A stretch of 13,372 bases of DNA from Clostridiales bacterium. GTDB lineage: Bacteria > Bacillota_A > Clostridia > Saccharofermentanales > Saccharofermentanaceae. The DNA is taken from the NCBI GenBank assembly GCA_017649745.1, contig JAGCGE010000346.1, positions 1 to 13,372 of the forward strand, given 5' to 3'. Every line of letters begins with the position of its first letter. The first letter of the stretch is position 1. A model generated the notes under the pieces. That model saw only the letters and a program-made list of their open reading frames with translations, was not told the DNA's origin and did no database searches. Shown here in pieces: positions 13,351-13,372 of this stretch. The position numbers and the translations under genes were made by a program.

Positions 13351-13372
13351 AATCAGCAGGAAGGATGACCGG

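Overview
The window looks like a chromosomal segment of an anaerobic, moderately low-GC Bacillota of class Clostridia. Pointers are the HlyD-like/YggS/SepF division-cluster block, the DUF47 protein, the 'aluminium resistance' PLP enzyme, extended -10 promoters (TGnTATAAT) and many rho-independent terminators. The exact genus cannot be read from the sequence. Every gene I can support is on the + strand.

Positions 1-10812 are compact housekeeping sequence in short transcription units: (1) the end of a PfkB-type 2-keto-3-deoxygluconate kinase, closed by a terminator; (2) a two-gene O-acetylation operon, an AlgJ/AlgX-like SGNH protein followed by an AlgI-like MBOAT acyltransferase, joined by TAATG; (3) an operon of a tandem-ACT protein, a methionine gamma-lyase-family PLP enzyme, a HlyD-like membrane protein and YggS/PLPBP, followed after a 160-base structured leader by sepF and a terminator; (4) a DUF47/PhoU-like protein; (5) a membrane-anchored N-acetylmuramoyl-L-alanine amidase-like protein whose catalytic glutamate position carries serine; (6) a coiled-coil plus zinc-ribbon protein of unknown role with a perfect 11-bp terminator.

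Position 10849-11224 is a complete tmRNA gene (ssrA) with encoded CCA, G3-U70 wobble and a nine-codon tag reading ANKTQLVAA.

Position 11225 to the window end is accessory and is the most unusual part. The tmRNA T-arm segment and its downstream terminator recur as a composite repeat at about 12367-12470 and 13219-13350. The repeats divide the region into modules. Module 1 has a hypothetical gene split by one in-frame stop, plus a second small hypothetical gene. Module 2 has a Phd/YefM-RelE/ParE toxin-antitoxin operon with a palindromic operator. Module 3 begins at the window edge. The first and third repeats also share the promoter and 5' leader that follow the terminator, so they look like standard module starts. 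The simplest reading is serial integration of small elements at the 3' end of ssrA, leaving a tandem array of att-like ends with small cargo. No integrase lies in the window.
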